Positions 7,824-16,226 of a stretch of 64,000 nt of DNA are shown piece by piece (the stretch's first letter is position 1; every line of letters starts with the position of its first letter). Made by a program: the position numbers and the translations under genes. The notes under the pieces are model-generated. The model saw only the letters and a list, made by a program, of their open reading frames with translations. It searched no databases and was not told the DNA's origin. The stretch is taken from contig CABUDI010000001.1 of the NCBI GenBank assembly GCA_902490305.1, positions 62,001 to 126,000 on the forward strand, read 5' to 3'. This DNA comes from an uncultured Collinsella sp. (GTDB lineage: Bacteria; Actinomycetota; Coriobacteriia; Coriobacteriales; Coriobacteriaceae).

Positions 7824-7864
7824 AAAAAGTCCGCCAGAACGACTTCCGTACTGGCGGACTTTCT
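7824..7864. terminator. Bidirectional terminator
   Basis: Perfect 10-bp stem AGTCCGCCAG/CTGGCGGACT with A/T runs on both sides, between the convergent XRE gene and the SurA-like gene. Confidence 0.85.
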
Positions 7865-7904
7865 GCTGTCTATCGGCTAGATGCTCGATGAGCCGTGCGA
7901 CTCT

Positions 7905-8990
7905 TTACGCAAACAGGCCGTAGATGCTGATGTTGGCCTTGGCGTAGAGGCCGTTAGCATACTCGGTCCACTTGGAGCTGGCGCTCGAGGCCTGCGAAGA
8001 ATACTGCTGGTAGGCGGTGTAATAGGCGGTCATGGCCTGCTTATAGGTCGCACTATCGGCCGTAAAGGCATCATCAGCGAAGGCCTTGGCATAGGTGCTG
8101 TCGGCGTCCTTCCAAGTGCCCTTCTCGCTATCCCACTCGTCACCGGCAAGGTTGATGATGTAGTCGGCGTAGTCCTTGCTCGCGGTCTCCTCGTTGCCGT
8201 CAGCAGGCTCGGTCGGAGCGGTCGGCATGCTTGCGGAGCTATCGCCAACCTTCTTCTTGTAGAGCTTCTGCAGCGTCGCGGACTGGCGGACGATCTGCTT
8301 GGCCTGATCCTTGGACACGCCGTACTGCGTGGCCATGGTCTTGTAGTCGGAGGTGCCGATGGAATCCTCGGCATACTGCTTCATTTCCTTGGAAGAGACG
8401 GTAATGCCCTCGTCCTCGGCAGCGTCCAGCAGAATCTGGTTGCGCACGTAGGACAGGATTACGTCGGCAGACGGAGCGGTGTAGTTGCCGTCATCGTCCT
8501 TGACGGTGTCGAGGCTGTACTGGCTCTCGATGGCCTCGCGCGCGGTGATGTCGCTCTTCTTGCCGTTGTAGCTATAGCTTGCCACGGTCGAATCGAGCTG
8601 GTCCTCGGTCAGGGTCGCCGAGCCGACGCCCTTGCCGCCAAAGCCGCCATTGCCGATAAAGAAGCCGACCACGACAGCGATCACGACGGCGACCACAAAG
8701 GCGGCAATTATCGTCTTCTTGTGCTTGGATGCATGGTCGTCCACGTCGGAGTCGTCGTCCTCGTCCTGCTCCTCGGGCATGAGGTTCTCGTCAGCTGCAT
8801 CCGCGGCGATCTTTGCCTCCAGGCGAGCGTCCTCCTCCTCGGCCGTCGTACCGGCGGCAATATGTTCGGCAGACGTGCCGGCGACCAGGTCAATCTTCTC
8901 GGCCTCGTCACCGTCGGGACCTTCGCCGCGCTCGATGATCTGGATGCCGTCGATCTCGTCCTTCTCGTCCTTCTTTTGAATCAGACCCAT
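7905..8990 (-). CDS. Membrane-anchored SurA-N-like protein
   Basis: This 361-residue protein has a long acidic cytoplasmic N-terminus (residues 1-105), one membrane helix (about 110-132, AAFVVAVVIAVVVGFFIG), and an outside region that resembles the SurA/PrsA N-terminal chaperone domain (ADVILSYVRNQILLDAAEDEGITVS, then the helix-rich QYGVSKDQAKQIVRQSATL). I see no complete parvulin domain, so isomerase activity is doubtful. A role in folding exported proteins is inferred. It lies downstream of icd on the same strand behind a weak hairpin at 9029-9057. Confidence 0.55.
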   Translation of the reverse strand: MGLIQKKDEKDEIDGIQIIERGEGPDGDEAEKIDLVAGTSAEHIAAGTTAEEEDARLEAKIAADAADENLMPEEQDEDDDSDVDDHASKHKKTIIAAFVVAVVIAVVVGFFIGNGGFGGKGVGSATLTEDQLDSTVASYSYNGKKSDITAREAIESQYSLDTVKDDDGNYTAPSADVILSYVRNQILLDAAEDEGITVSSKEMKQYAEDSIGTSDYKTMATQYGVSKDQAKQIVRQSATLQKLYKKKVGDSSASMPTAPTEPADGNEETASKDYADYIINLAGDEWDSEKGTWKDADSTYAKAFADDAFTADSATYKQAMTAYYTAYQQYSSQASSASSKWTEYANGLYAKANISIYGLFA

Positions 8991-9028
8991 ATCAGTTACT
9001 CCTTGTTAGGAAACATAGTCCTCAATAG

Positions 9029-9057
9029 AATACGCCCGACAGAGCGCCGGGCGTATT
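9029..9057 (-). terminator. Hairpin after icd
   Basis: AATACGCCC/GGGCGTATT, 9-bp stem, about 60 bp after the icd stop codon. The following T content is weak, so termination may be partial. Confidence 0.5.
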
Positions 9058-9116
9058 GATTCTTAGGTTATACGCAAACACTTAAGTACTATTTAGGCGT
9101 TTGAAGTGTGCATGCC

Positions 9117-10202
9117 TTAGGCCAGGTGAGCGATAACGGCATCGGCGAAGGCTTGCGTACCCACCGCACCCTCGACGGAGCCGGTCTGGGCACGACGTAC
9201 GTCGCCGGTAACCTGCTTACCCTCGTTGAGCGTGGCGGACACGGCGGCGCGGATGCGATTGGCTGCATCGTTCTCGCCCAGATGATCGAGCATCATAGCC
9301 GCGGACAAAATCTCGGCCGTGGGGTTGGCGATATCCTGGCCCGCGATATCGGGCGCGGAGCCGTGCGTTGCCTCGAAGATGGCGCAATCGGCACCGATGT
9401 TGGAACCCGGAGCCATACCCAGGCCACCCACCAGGCCAGCGCACAGGTCGCTGACGATATCGCCGTACAGGTTGGGCAACACCAGGACATCGAAGTCATT
9501 GGGGTTCTGGACCAGACCCATGCAGGTGGCGTCGACGATCTTGTCGTTGAACTCGATATCGGGATAGTTGGCGGCCACCTCGCGTGCCACGCGCAGGAAC
9601 AGGCCGTCGGTCGCCTTCATGATGTTGGCCTTATGCACGGCCGTCACCTTTTTGCGGCCGCAGCGGCGGGCGTACTCAAAGGCATACTCCACAATGCGAC
9701 GGCTCTTGGCGATGGAGATGGGCTTGATTGAGATGGCGGAATCAGCGGCGAAGGTCTTTTGGCCCGAACGCTCGACAAGCTGCGAGAGTTCCTCGACCTC
9801 GGCAGCGCCCTCATCGAACTCGATGCCGGCGTAGAGGTCCTCGGTGTTCTCGCGCACGATGACCAGGTCGACATCGCGGAAACGCGAGCCGTCACCCGGC
9901 TGCGACAGACAGGGGCGCACGCAGGCGTACAGGTCGAAATGCTTGCGCAGGGCCACGTTGACGCTGCGGAAACCCGTGCCGACCGGTGTGGTGATGGGGC
10001 CCTTGATGGCAACCTTGGTCTGCTCGACCGCATCGAGGACGTGCTGGGGCAGCGGCGTGCCAAACTCGTCCATGACGCCGGCGCCGGCCTCCTGGACGTT
10101 CCAGTTGATCTGGACACCGGTGGCCTCGACCACGCGGCGCATGGCCTGCGTAATCTCGGGACCGATACCGTCACCGGGAATCAGGACTACATCGTGCGCC
10201 AT
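9117..10202 (-). CDS. icd: NAD-dependent isocitrate dehydrogenase
   Basis: This 361-residue beta-decarboxylating dehydrogenase would convert isocitrate to 2-oxoglutarate in the cytoplasm. GFRSVNVALRK places Ser80 and Asn82 where isocitrate-specific enzymes bind substrate; isopropylmalate dehydrogenases differ there. The cofactor region EATHGSAPDIAGQDIANP lacks the Lys/Tyr pattern of NADP enzymes and fits NAD. It is the penultimate gene of a minus-strand run that starts at DegV and is spaced 6 bp from the HEAT-like gene. Homoisocitrate or tartrate dehydrogenase are less likely alternatives. Confidence 0.87.
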   Translation of the reverse strand: MAHDVVLIPGDGIGPEITQAMRRVVEATGVQINWNVQEAGAGVMDEFGTPLPQHVLDAVEQTKVAIKGPITTPVGTGFRSVNVALRKHFDLYACVRPCLSQPGDGSRFRDVDLVIVRENTEDLYAGIEFDEGAAEVEELSQLVERSGQKTFAADSAISIKPISIAKSRRIVEYAFEYARRCGRKKVTAVHKANIMKATDGLFLRVAREVAANYPDIEFNDKIVDATCMGLVQNPNDFDVLVLPNLYGDIVSDLCAGLVGGLGMAPGSNIGADCAIFEATHGSAPDIAGQDIANPTAEILSAAMMLDHLGENDAANRIRAAVSATLNEGKQVTGDVRRAQTGSVEGAVGTQAFADAVIAHLA

Positions 10203-10208
10203 AATCTG

Positions 10209-10907
10209 TTACTCCTCGTCTTCGGCGTCGTCAGATTTTTTAACGCTAGCACGCTTCTTCTTTTTGGAGAGATCCAGGCCAAAACGTTTAACAAGCATTT
10301 CGCAAATCTCGCTCGAACGGGCCTTGAGATAGCTACCTTTGCCGTTCTCGGCGTCAAACTTAAGGCGCAGCGCGAGCTTCTCGGCGACCTCGGCATCGAT
10401 CTCGCCCTGGCCAAACTCGTACAGGCAGCCGAGCATGTCGCGGTACTCGAGGTCGCCGTGGTAGCACTGGATGGCCTCGTCCAGGATCGGCCAAGCCTCG
10501 CGCGAACGCTCGACGCTCGTGGCGCCCCACACGCACAGCAGGCGGAAGGCGGCGTAGCGCAGCGTGGACGAAAGCTCGTCGAACAGCGCGGTCTCGGCGC
10601 CCTCAAAGGCGTCGCCCATCTGCTCGGGGCAGGTGGTGGCGAGCGCCGTCAGGGCATCGAGGGCCTCCCAGCGGGTCTGAGCCTCGGGGCGATCGAGCGC
10701 CTCGATCAGCGCGGGCACGCAGGGCACGACGCGCTGCGGATCGCGCTCGGCCAGCAGGTGCAGCACGCGGGCGGCAAACTGGCGGATGCGGCGCGTGGGG
10801 CAGCCGAGCTCCTGGACTAGGCGGTCGACGGCGTTCTCGTTCTCCTCTGCCAGCTGAAGCTGTGCCAGCTCCTCGTCGGTGAGCTGTTCGTCTTTGTTTT
10901 CTGCCAT
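10209..10907 (-). CDS. HEAT-like helical repeat protein, function unknown
   Basis: This 232-residue soluble protein has helical repeats across residues 25-150 (RQFAARVLHLLAE, PALIEALDRPEAQTRWEALDAL) that look like HEAT repeats, then a charged basic tail (KKKKRASVKKSDDAEDEE). I recognise no catalytic motif. The spacing of 6 bp to icd and 12 bp to the next gene upstream implies co-transcription. It may act as a scaffold, but nothing here names a partner. Confidence 0.6.
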   Translation of the reverse strand: MAENKDEQLTDEELAQLQLAEENENAVDRLVQELGCPTRRIRQFAARVLHLLAERDPQRVVPCVPALIEALDRPEAQTRWEALDALTALATTCPEQMGDAFEGAETALFDELSSTLRYAAFRLLCVWGATSVERSREAWPILDEAIQCYHGDLEYRDMLGCLYEFGQGEIDAEVAEKLALRLKFDAENGKGSYLKARSSEICEMLVKRFGLDLSKKKKRASVKKSDDAEDEE

Positions 10908-10919
10908 AGTTACCTCTTC

Positions 10920-11348
10920 TTATTTCTTAGCGTGCTTGCCAGCACCCTTGCTGTCATCGGTGACCGAGATGAGCTGTCGGTCGGCCGCGCCATTGCGACG
11001 TGCGCGGCGGCGCTCCTCGGCGTCGCCCGCGTCGGCGGCGGCTCGATGAGCCTTGTTGACGTTAAAGACCTCGTCGTGCTTGCGCCACGGACCGACGGAC
11101 TCGCCAAAGCTCATCTTAAGACCGGCGATAAAGCCACCGAGCCAGCCGATCGGCGCAAACTGCACCAGCGGGAACAGCGAGAACACCCAGGTCAGCAGGA
11201 CGACTGCCGCCGCTCCTGCAAAGTTGGCAATCCAGTAGTCGCGCTTGGTGATCACGCGCTTTTCGCACGCCCACTGGCCGCACAAAAAGCCGATGTAAAT
11301 CGCAAAGAGAAAGAGCACCAGCGCAAGCACCACGAACGTCCAGCTCAT
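10920..11348 (-). CDS. Small membrane protein, function unknown
   Basis: This 142-residue protein has two hydrophobic regions, residues 3-24 and about 45-80, followed by a charged cytoplasmic tail (RRARRNGAADR). The start at 11348 has GGGGAG 7 nt upstream and lies 6 bp beyond the stop of the dehydrogenase gene; an upstream in-frame start would run into that gene. No family is recognised. It is co-oriented with, and tightly packed among, the DegV to icd genes. Confidence 0.6.
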   Translation of the reverse strand: MSWTFVVLALVLFLFAIYIGFLCGQWACEKRVITKRDYWIANFAGAAAVVLLTWVFSLFPLVQFAPIGWLGGFIAGLKMSFGESVGPWRKHDEVFNVNKAHRAAADAGDAEERRRARRNGAADRQLISVTDDSKGAGKHAKK

Positions 11349-11353
11349 AGGCG

Positions 11354-12433
11354 CTACTCCCCGTGATGGTGGCCGCAGCAGCACTCGTGGCCGTCGTCAT
11401 GGCCGTGGCCGCCGCAGCACTCGTGGTCCTCGCCGTGGTGATGGCCACAACCGCACTCATGGTCCTCGCCGTGCTCGCCGCAACCGCAACCTTCCTCGTG
11501 AGCGCCATGCTCCTCGGGGCGATACTGCGACCAGTCCAGGCCGGCGGCGATGGCGTCGGCCTCCTCCTTGTAGAGCACCGTGATGGCCTGGGTGCCCAGC
11601 TTGGCGCCACCGATGGCGTCGAGCATGTCGTAGAGCGTAAAGGCCACGTCAGCGCCGGGCAGCGCGAGCTCGCGGTCGTCGGCGTAAGCGAGCGCCAGGC
11701 GCAGGTCCTTAATGAAGTGCTCGACCATAAAGCCGGGCTTGTAGTCGCCGTCGAGCGCCTTGGGAGCCAGGCTCTCCATGGCGCCGGACTTGCCGGTGCC
11801 GCCCAAGATCATCTCGCGGGTCTTCTCCAGATCCAGGCCGTTGAGCTCGGCAAATGCCATGGCATCGGCCATGCCGACCATGCAGGCGCCCAGCGACACC
11901 TGGTTGGCGAGCTTGGCGGCCTGACCCTTGCCGGCGCCGTCGAAGCAGCAGATGTTGGCGGCGAAGGTGGCAAGGATGTCGCGGACCGGGGCGATGTCGT
12001 TCTCGGTAGCGCCCACGATAGCCGTGAGCGTGCCGGCGATAGCACCCGACTCGCCGCCGGTGACGGGGCAGTCAAACGCCATGCGACCAGAAACCTGGGC
12101 GGCCTCGGCAATGTCACGGGCGAGCTCGGGCGAGCTCGTGGTGAGATCGATCAAGACCGCGCCCGGCTTGGTGCACGCAAGCAGGCCGTTGCCCGCCAGA
12201 TAGAGCTCCTCGACCTCGGAGGGATAGCCCACCATGGTAAAGACGACATCGGCGTTCGCCACGGCCTCGGCCGGCGTATCGGCCCAGACGGCGCCGCGCT
12301 CGATAAGCGCGGCGGCCTTGGACTTGGTGCGGTTGTTGACCGTGACGGGATAGCCGGCGTCCAGAATGTGGCCGGCGATGGGGGCACCCATGATTCCGGT
12401 GCCGATGAATGCGACGGAGAGCTTGTTTGCCAT
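11354..12433 (-). CDS. 3-hydroxyisobutyrate dehydrogenase-family oxidoreductase with His/Cys-rich tail
   Basis: Residues 1-300 form a beta-hydroxyacid dehydrogenase: Rossmann motif FIGTGIMGAPIAGH at the N-terminus, DCPVTGGESGA near residue 120, and the catalytic-lysine segment GKGQAAKLANQ near residue 170. Likely substrates are tartronate semialdehyde, 3-hydroxyisobutyrate or a similar acid. Residues 307-359 are a tail with 14 His and 9 Cys in repeated GHHHGEDHECC-like units, which looks like a metal-binding appendage and is foreign to the family. No metal transporter lies adjacent. The tail is encoded in frame with good continuity up to the stop codon. Confidence 0.85.
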   Translation of the reverse strand: MANKLSVAFIGTGIMGAPIAGHILDAGYPVTVNNRTKSKAAALIERGAVWADTPAEAVANADVVFTMVGYPSEVEELYLAGNGLLACTKPGAVLIDLTTSSPELARDIAEAAQVSGRMAFDCPVTGGESGAIAGTLTAIVGATENDIAPVRDILATFAANICCFDGAGKGQAAKLANQVSLGACMVGMADAMAFAELNGLDLEKTREMILGGTGKSGAMESLAPKALDGDYKPGFMVEHFIKDLRLALAYADDRELALPGADVAFTLYDMLDAIGGAKLGTQAITVLYKEEADAIAAGLDWSQYRPEEHGAHEEGCGCGEHGEDHECGCGHHHGEDHECCGGHGHDDGHECCCGHHHGE

Positions 12434-12532
12434 GAAACCTTTCCTTTTGGGTTGGGTGTTGTTACCAGTTTAAAATACTCGGTGCCAGCGTTTCGGCCGT
12501 GACTTGAGGGCACTTGCAGCCGCAGCGCCTAC

Positions 12533-13489
12533 CTACTCGCCTCGCACGCGGCGCGCGATGCGGTCGGAAAGCGAGGCTTTCTCGGCGCGATTCTTGCCCC
12601 AAAACGCGCAGGCCACCATGCCGGGGCCCACGTGCGAGCCAATGGTGGGACCCACGGAGCTGCGAATGATCGTGACGTCGGCGCAGCCCTCCTCCTTGCG
12701 GATGGCGGCTTCGAGCCAGTCACCGTCCTTTTCGGCATCGGCCGTCATGATGGCGATGGGCATGGTGCGGTCGGGCACGTAGTTCTCGCGGAACGACTTG
12801 AGGATGGACTTGAGCGCCTTCTTGCGGCCGCGGTTGACGCCAATCAGCGACAGCGAGCCGGCAAGGTCGTAGGAGAGCTCGGGCTTGACATCGAGCTTTG
12901 CCGTGAGCTGCGCCGCCGCGGGCGGAATGCGGCCGCCGGCAGCCAGCGCGTCGAAGCTCTCGAGCGTAAAGTAGCCGTGGACGTAGGTCTTTGCCTCGTT
13001 TGCCCAGTCGACCAGCTGCTTGGCGGTGAGTCCCGCCGAGCGCTGGCGCACGGCCTCGAGCGCCAGGAGCGCGCCGGTCGCGCAGGGCAGAGCGTTGTCG
13101 ACCACGTAGAGCTCAAAGTTGGGATACTCGGCGCGCACGGCATCTGCCGCCTGGCACGCGGAGTTGTAGCTCGACGACAGCGCCGAGGTAAAGCACAGGT
13201 AGACCGTGGGCGTGCCCTCCTTGGCACACTCGGTAAAGAACTCGATATAGCGACCGAGCGACACGGCGGAGGTAGACACGCGAGCGCCGGCGCGCATGCG
13301 GTCGTAGAACTCCTTGGGTGTGATGCTCGACCAGATGTCATCCGTGCGCTCCTCGCCATCGATAATGAAGGGGAAACCCAGGATATCGACATCGAGGTTC
13401 GCGGCGACCTCGGGGCTAAAGTCGCAGCAAGTATCGACGACGATGCGGCAACGGTCCGAATGACCGGCGGATGCGGCCTTGTCCATCAA
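12533..13489 (-). CDS. DegV-family fatty-acid-binding protein
   Basis: This 318-residue protein has the DegV fold markers: IVVDTCCDFSPEVA at the N-terminus, FPFIIDGEERTD, a TSAVSLGRYIEFF segment near residue 95, and a SSSYNSACQAAD helix. DegV/FakB proteins bind a fatty acid and present it to the kinase FakA for phospholipid synthesis. No fakA gene is nearby. It begins the minus-strand run toward icd, with about 100 bp to the dehydrogenase. The start follows AAGGAGTCGC. Confidence 0.85.
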   Translation of the reverse strand: MMDKAASAGHSDRCRIVVDTCCDFSPEVAANLDVDILGFPFIIDGEERTDDIWSSITPKEFYDRMRAGARVSTSAVSLGRYIEFFTECAKEGTPTVYLCFTSALSSSYNSACQAADAVRAEYPNFELYVVDNALPCATGALLALEAVRQRSAGLTAKQLVDWANEAKTYVHGYFTLESFDALAAGGRIPPAAAQLTAKLDVKPELSYDLAGSLSLIGVNRGRKKALKSILKSFRENYVPDRTMPIAIMTADAEKDGDWLEAAIRKEEGCADVTIIRSSVGPTIGSHVGPGMVACAFWGKNRAEKASLSDRIARRVRGE

Positions 13490-13505
13490 AGCGACTCCTT
13501 ACGTA

Positions 13506-13540
13506 AAAAGGCGGCCACCCGCATGGGATGGCCGCCAACC
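13506..13540 (-). terminator. Terminator of hpf
   Basis: GGCGGCCA/TGGCCGCC stem (13510-13517 with 13529-13536), followed on the minus strand by TTTTT. Confidence 0.8.
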
Positions 13541-13565
13541 GTTAACTCATGCAAGTTAACGTATT

Positions 13566-14150
13566 TTACTCGTCAAGTGTTTCGATGCGGGGCTTGATGA
13601 TGCCATATCCACCATTCTTACGGTGATACACCACATTGATGAGACCGGTCGTCGCGTTCTCGAACACGTAGAAGTCGTGGCCCAGCAGATCGGTCTGCAC
13701 CAGCGCCTGCTCCTCAGTCATCGGGGTGACGTCGATAACCTTCTCGCGGACGAGCAGGTCGTCCTCCTCCTCGGGCAGCAGCAGGTCGGCCAGATCCTCG
13801 ACGCGCTCGACCGGTGCGACATCCGCTGCACTGGCACCGCCCTGGCGGTTGTCCACGACCTTGGTCTTGAACTTGCGCAGCTGGCGGGTGACCTTATCGG
13901 CGGAGAGGTCGATGGCGGCGTACATATCTGCGCCGTGCTCGGCAACGCGAATCACAGAGCCGCGGGCACGAACCGTGACCTCGACGATTGCCGGGTTGGG
14001 GTTCGAGGGGTTCTTCTCATAACGAAGCACGACGTCGACTGTCATGGGCTCGATGTCGAAAACCTTGAGCGCCTCGCCGATCTTCTCATCCACATGCGCA
14101 CGCAGAGCATCGGTTACCGTCGTCTTGCGTCCAGAAACCTTGATATCCAT
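13566..14150 (-). CDS. hpf: Long-form ribosome hibernation promoting factor
   Basis: This 194-residue protein has the N-terminal HPF/RaiA ribosome-binding domain (MDIKVSGRKTTVTDALRAHV, VDVVLRYEKNPSNPNPAIVEVTV) and a C-terminal dimerisation domain (FYVFENATTGLINVVYHRKNGGYGIIKP). Long HPF alone dimerises ribosomes into inactive 100S particles under stress. The ATG at 14150 with GGAG 6 nt upstream starts exactly at the conserved MDI, so longer in-frame starts are rejected. It forms its own transcription unit, with a terminator at 13506-13540. Confidence 0.93.
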   Translation of the reverse strand: MDIKVSGRKTTVTDALRAHVDEKIGEALKVFDIEPMTVDVVLRYEKNPSNPNPAIVEVTVRARGSVIRVAEHGADMYAAIDLSADKVTRQLRKFKTKVVDNRQGGASAADVAPVERVEDLADLLLPEEEDDLLVREKVIDVTPMTEEQALVQTDLLGHDFYVFENATTGLINVVYHRKNGGYGIIKPRIETLDE

Positions 14151-14365
14151 ACGTGGCTCCAATCTGCCTCGGGGACTTACTGTACTGGCTATGTACCCAT
14201 TGCCGTGCATTTAATCACGCGGATTCCCAAAGACCCGAATAACGATTGCTTGATACCGCATACCGAAGTCTCGTACTTTTCCATGGCAAAGTGCGCTATA
14301 GGAGGGAGCTGGCGGCTTTATATTTGGTCCCAAAAATTGGCTTTGACCTGCTGGTTTTATAGGGA

Positions 14366-14405
14366 TGGAAAAGCCGGGCTCCCCTATTGGGGAAGCCCGG
14401 CAGTG
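14366..14405 (-). terminator. Terminator of the solute-binding lipoprotein gene
   Basis: GCCGGGCTTCCCC/GGGGAGCCCGGC stem with one mismatch and a 4-nt loop, followed by TTTT on the minus strand. The rest of 14151-14465 shows no gene. Confidence 0.75.
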
Positions 14406-14467
14406 CGTGTTGAAACCGTGAAGAGGTGTCCTTTCCAACGTATAGGAGACACCACCCCTAGCAATAA

Positions 14468-15493
14468 CTAGCTATTGAGTTTGTTAATGTCGTCGTCGGT
14501 GATGGTGGCTTCCTGGCTGGACGATTTGTCCTCGGAGGATGCGGTCTCATTGTTGGAATCGGAGGACTCGCTGCCGGAGGACGTGGTCTCACTGGACTCA
14601 GAGTCGCCCGGCTGCACGTTAGCGCCCGAAACCGTCTTAGTGGTGAGGTCGTAGGGCATCGTGCCATACCATACGCAGTGGACTGCCTCGAGCGTACCGT
14701 CGACCGTGATGCCGTCGAGGGCATCGCTCACGGCACGGCACAGTTCGTCATTGGACGAGAGGCCCGCAACACCAAGCGTCGAGGGCGCCTCGAGCGCACC
14801 GACATAGGAGACCTCGCTCATCAGGCGTGCAAGGTAGCCGCCGGCCGTGGAGTCGCAGACCACATAGTCGACCTCGCCGGACTCGAGCGCCTCAAAGCAC
14901 TCGTTGATGTTGGAGTAGGTCTTTTGGTTGGCGGTGATGCTCTGCTTAGCAAGCGCCTCCTGCGAGGCCGAGGACATCTGAACGCCCAGAGTAGACGTGT
15001 TAAGGGTATCGGTGGAAACGCTTAGCGACCCACCATCGTTAGTTTTACCGAACACGGAAGTGGCATCGTACAGGCAGGTGCCGAGCGAGCTAATGTCCCC
15101 GTCCGTGGAGTTAATCTCGCCGATAAAGATATCGGCCTTTTTGTCGCCGAGCGCGGAATCTGCCGAAGACGCATCGACAAAGGCGACCTTAAGGCCCATG
15201 CGGCTTGCGAGAGCGCGGGCGGCGTCAACCGCATACCCCGTGAGCTCGCCGTCGGCGTCCTGCATGGCCTGCGGCGCATCGGAAGTATCGAGGGCGACCG
15301 TCAGGGTTCCGGGAGTGACCAGGGCATCGTCCGACACCGCCGGCGTGACGGTCTCGTACTCGATCTGGTCGATCGTGGGAGTCGTGAACGTAGACAGCGG
15401 GTTGAACGCGCATCCGCTCAGGCCCAAAACGGCAATGACCGCTGCGGTCCCAGCACCCAACCGAGCCGCGTGCATCAAGCTGCCCCTCACCAT
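14468..15493 (-). CDS. Family 3 solute-binding lipoprotein (amino-acid type)
   Basis: This 341-residue exported protein has a short signal peptide ending in a lipobox (VLGLSGC, cysteine near residue 28), then a periplasmic-binding-protein fold of family 3 (LTVALDTSDAPQAM, GYAVDAARALASRMGLKVAFVD, VDYVVCDSTAGGYL). The last 50 residues are a Ser/Glu-rich disordered tail. It would be anchored to the outer face of the membrane and bind an amino acid or similar solute. No ABC permease or ATPase lies beside it, so it is an orphan. ATG 15493 or ATG 15475 could both be used; each has a ribosome-like site. Confidence 0.75.
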   Translation of the reverse strand: MVRGSLMHAARLGAGTAAVIAVLGLSGCAFNPLSTFTTPTIDQIEYETVTPAVSDDALVTPGTLTVALDTSDAPQAMQDADGELTGYAVDAARALASRMGLKVAFVDASSADSALGDKKADIFIGEINSTDGDISSLGTCLYDATSVFGKTNDGGSLSVSTDTLNTSTLGVQMSSASQEALAKQSITANQKTYSNINECFEALESGEVDYVVCDSTAGGYLARLMSEVSYVGALEAPSTLGVAGLSSNDELCRAVSDALDGITVDGTLEAVHCVWYGTMPYDLTTKTVSGANVQPGDSESSETTSSGSESSDSNNETASSEDKSSSQEATITDDDINKLNS

Positions 15494-16226
15494 GTCCACT
15501 ACCCTGCCTTCTGTGTCGTATACAATCCGTGCGTTGCGCGGAATATCAGGTTGTTCCCACCAGCTGACCTGGTATTTGACCCCACACTTGCGCACCGGAG
15601 CGTTTGCTCGGGAGGCCGCAGCCACCTTCACGACTGGCCCGCTCGCCCGCGAGGCGGTATTGCCCCAAAGAAAGTAGAACGGACGGTGCGGCTTACATCT
15701 AGGACGCGCCATGATCGCGCCGCGCGCACGCGGTCGCTTACGTGGATCCCTTTGACCGCGTCTGTCTTGGACTAGAACGGGCATTTCGTCCGTCCGCAAC
15801 CACAGCCTGGTAGGAACGAAGCGCATTATAGCTAAGTTCAAGCTAAAGTTTAAGGTTAGGGGCGTCATTCGCATCGCGAGTACAGATTTCGCAGGTCGGA
15901 GCGGGCTATTCGTGCCCCCATGAAGCCCGGAGCTCCCCCACGGGGAGCTCCGGGGCACCCGTCTCAGGGCGCCCTGTGCAAAAAACGGCAAATATGAGTA
16001 CTGTCACCAATTTAGTAGCAGCGTATTACCGCCTCACGAGCCCTTTTTGAGTTCCGCACAGCCTGCTTGGCGCCAAGATATTCCACATTCGTTTACTATC
16101 TCTTCGCTGAATCCAGATTTTCGGCCCAAGTTTCTTTGTTTTTGCTGTCACTAATCTAGTAACAGTACTCATATTTGCCGTTTTTTGCACAGAGCATATA
16201 AACAGACCCCCTATAAAGCCATAGTT
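15494..16226. other. 733-bp gap with an inverted-repeat element
   Basis: No convincing gene is present. It contains a GC-rich hairpin (CCCGGAGCTCCCC/GGGGAGCTCCGGG, 15926-15953) and a 219-bp element bounded by 31-bp perfect inverted repeats (15974-16192). Both flanking genes are on the minus strand, so the promoter of the lipoprotein gene should also lie here. Confidence 0.6.
15974..16192. repeat. 219-bp element with 31-bp perfect terminal inverted repeats
   Basis: Arms at 15974-16004 and 16162-16192 are perfect reverse complements beginning CTGTGCAAAAAACGGCAAAT. The match continues imperfectly for about 17 more bases into CTGTCACTAATCTAGTAACAG-like sequences that are themselves near-palindromic. 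The interior (16022-16144) has no long reading frame. It resembles a MITE-like or regulatory cruciform element. Confidence 0.8.

Noticed and set aside
15974..16192. Insertion sequence
   Set aside because: The interior of about 125-160 bp cannot encode a transposase and no clear target duplication is visible at the ends.
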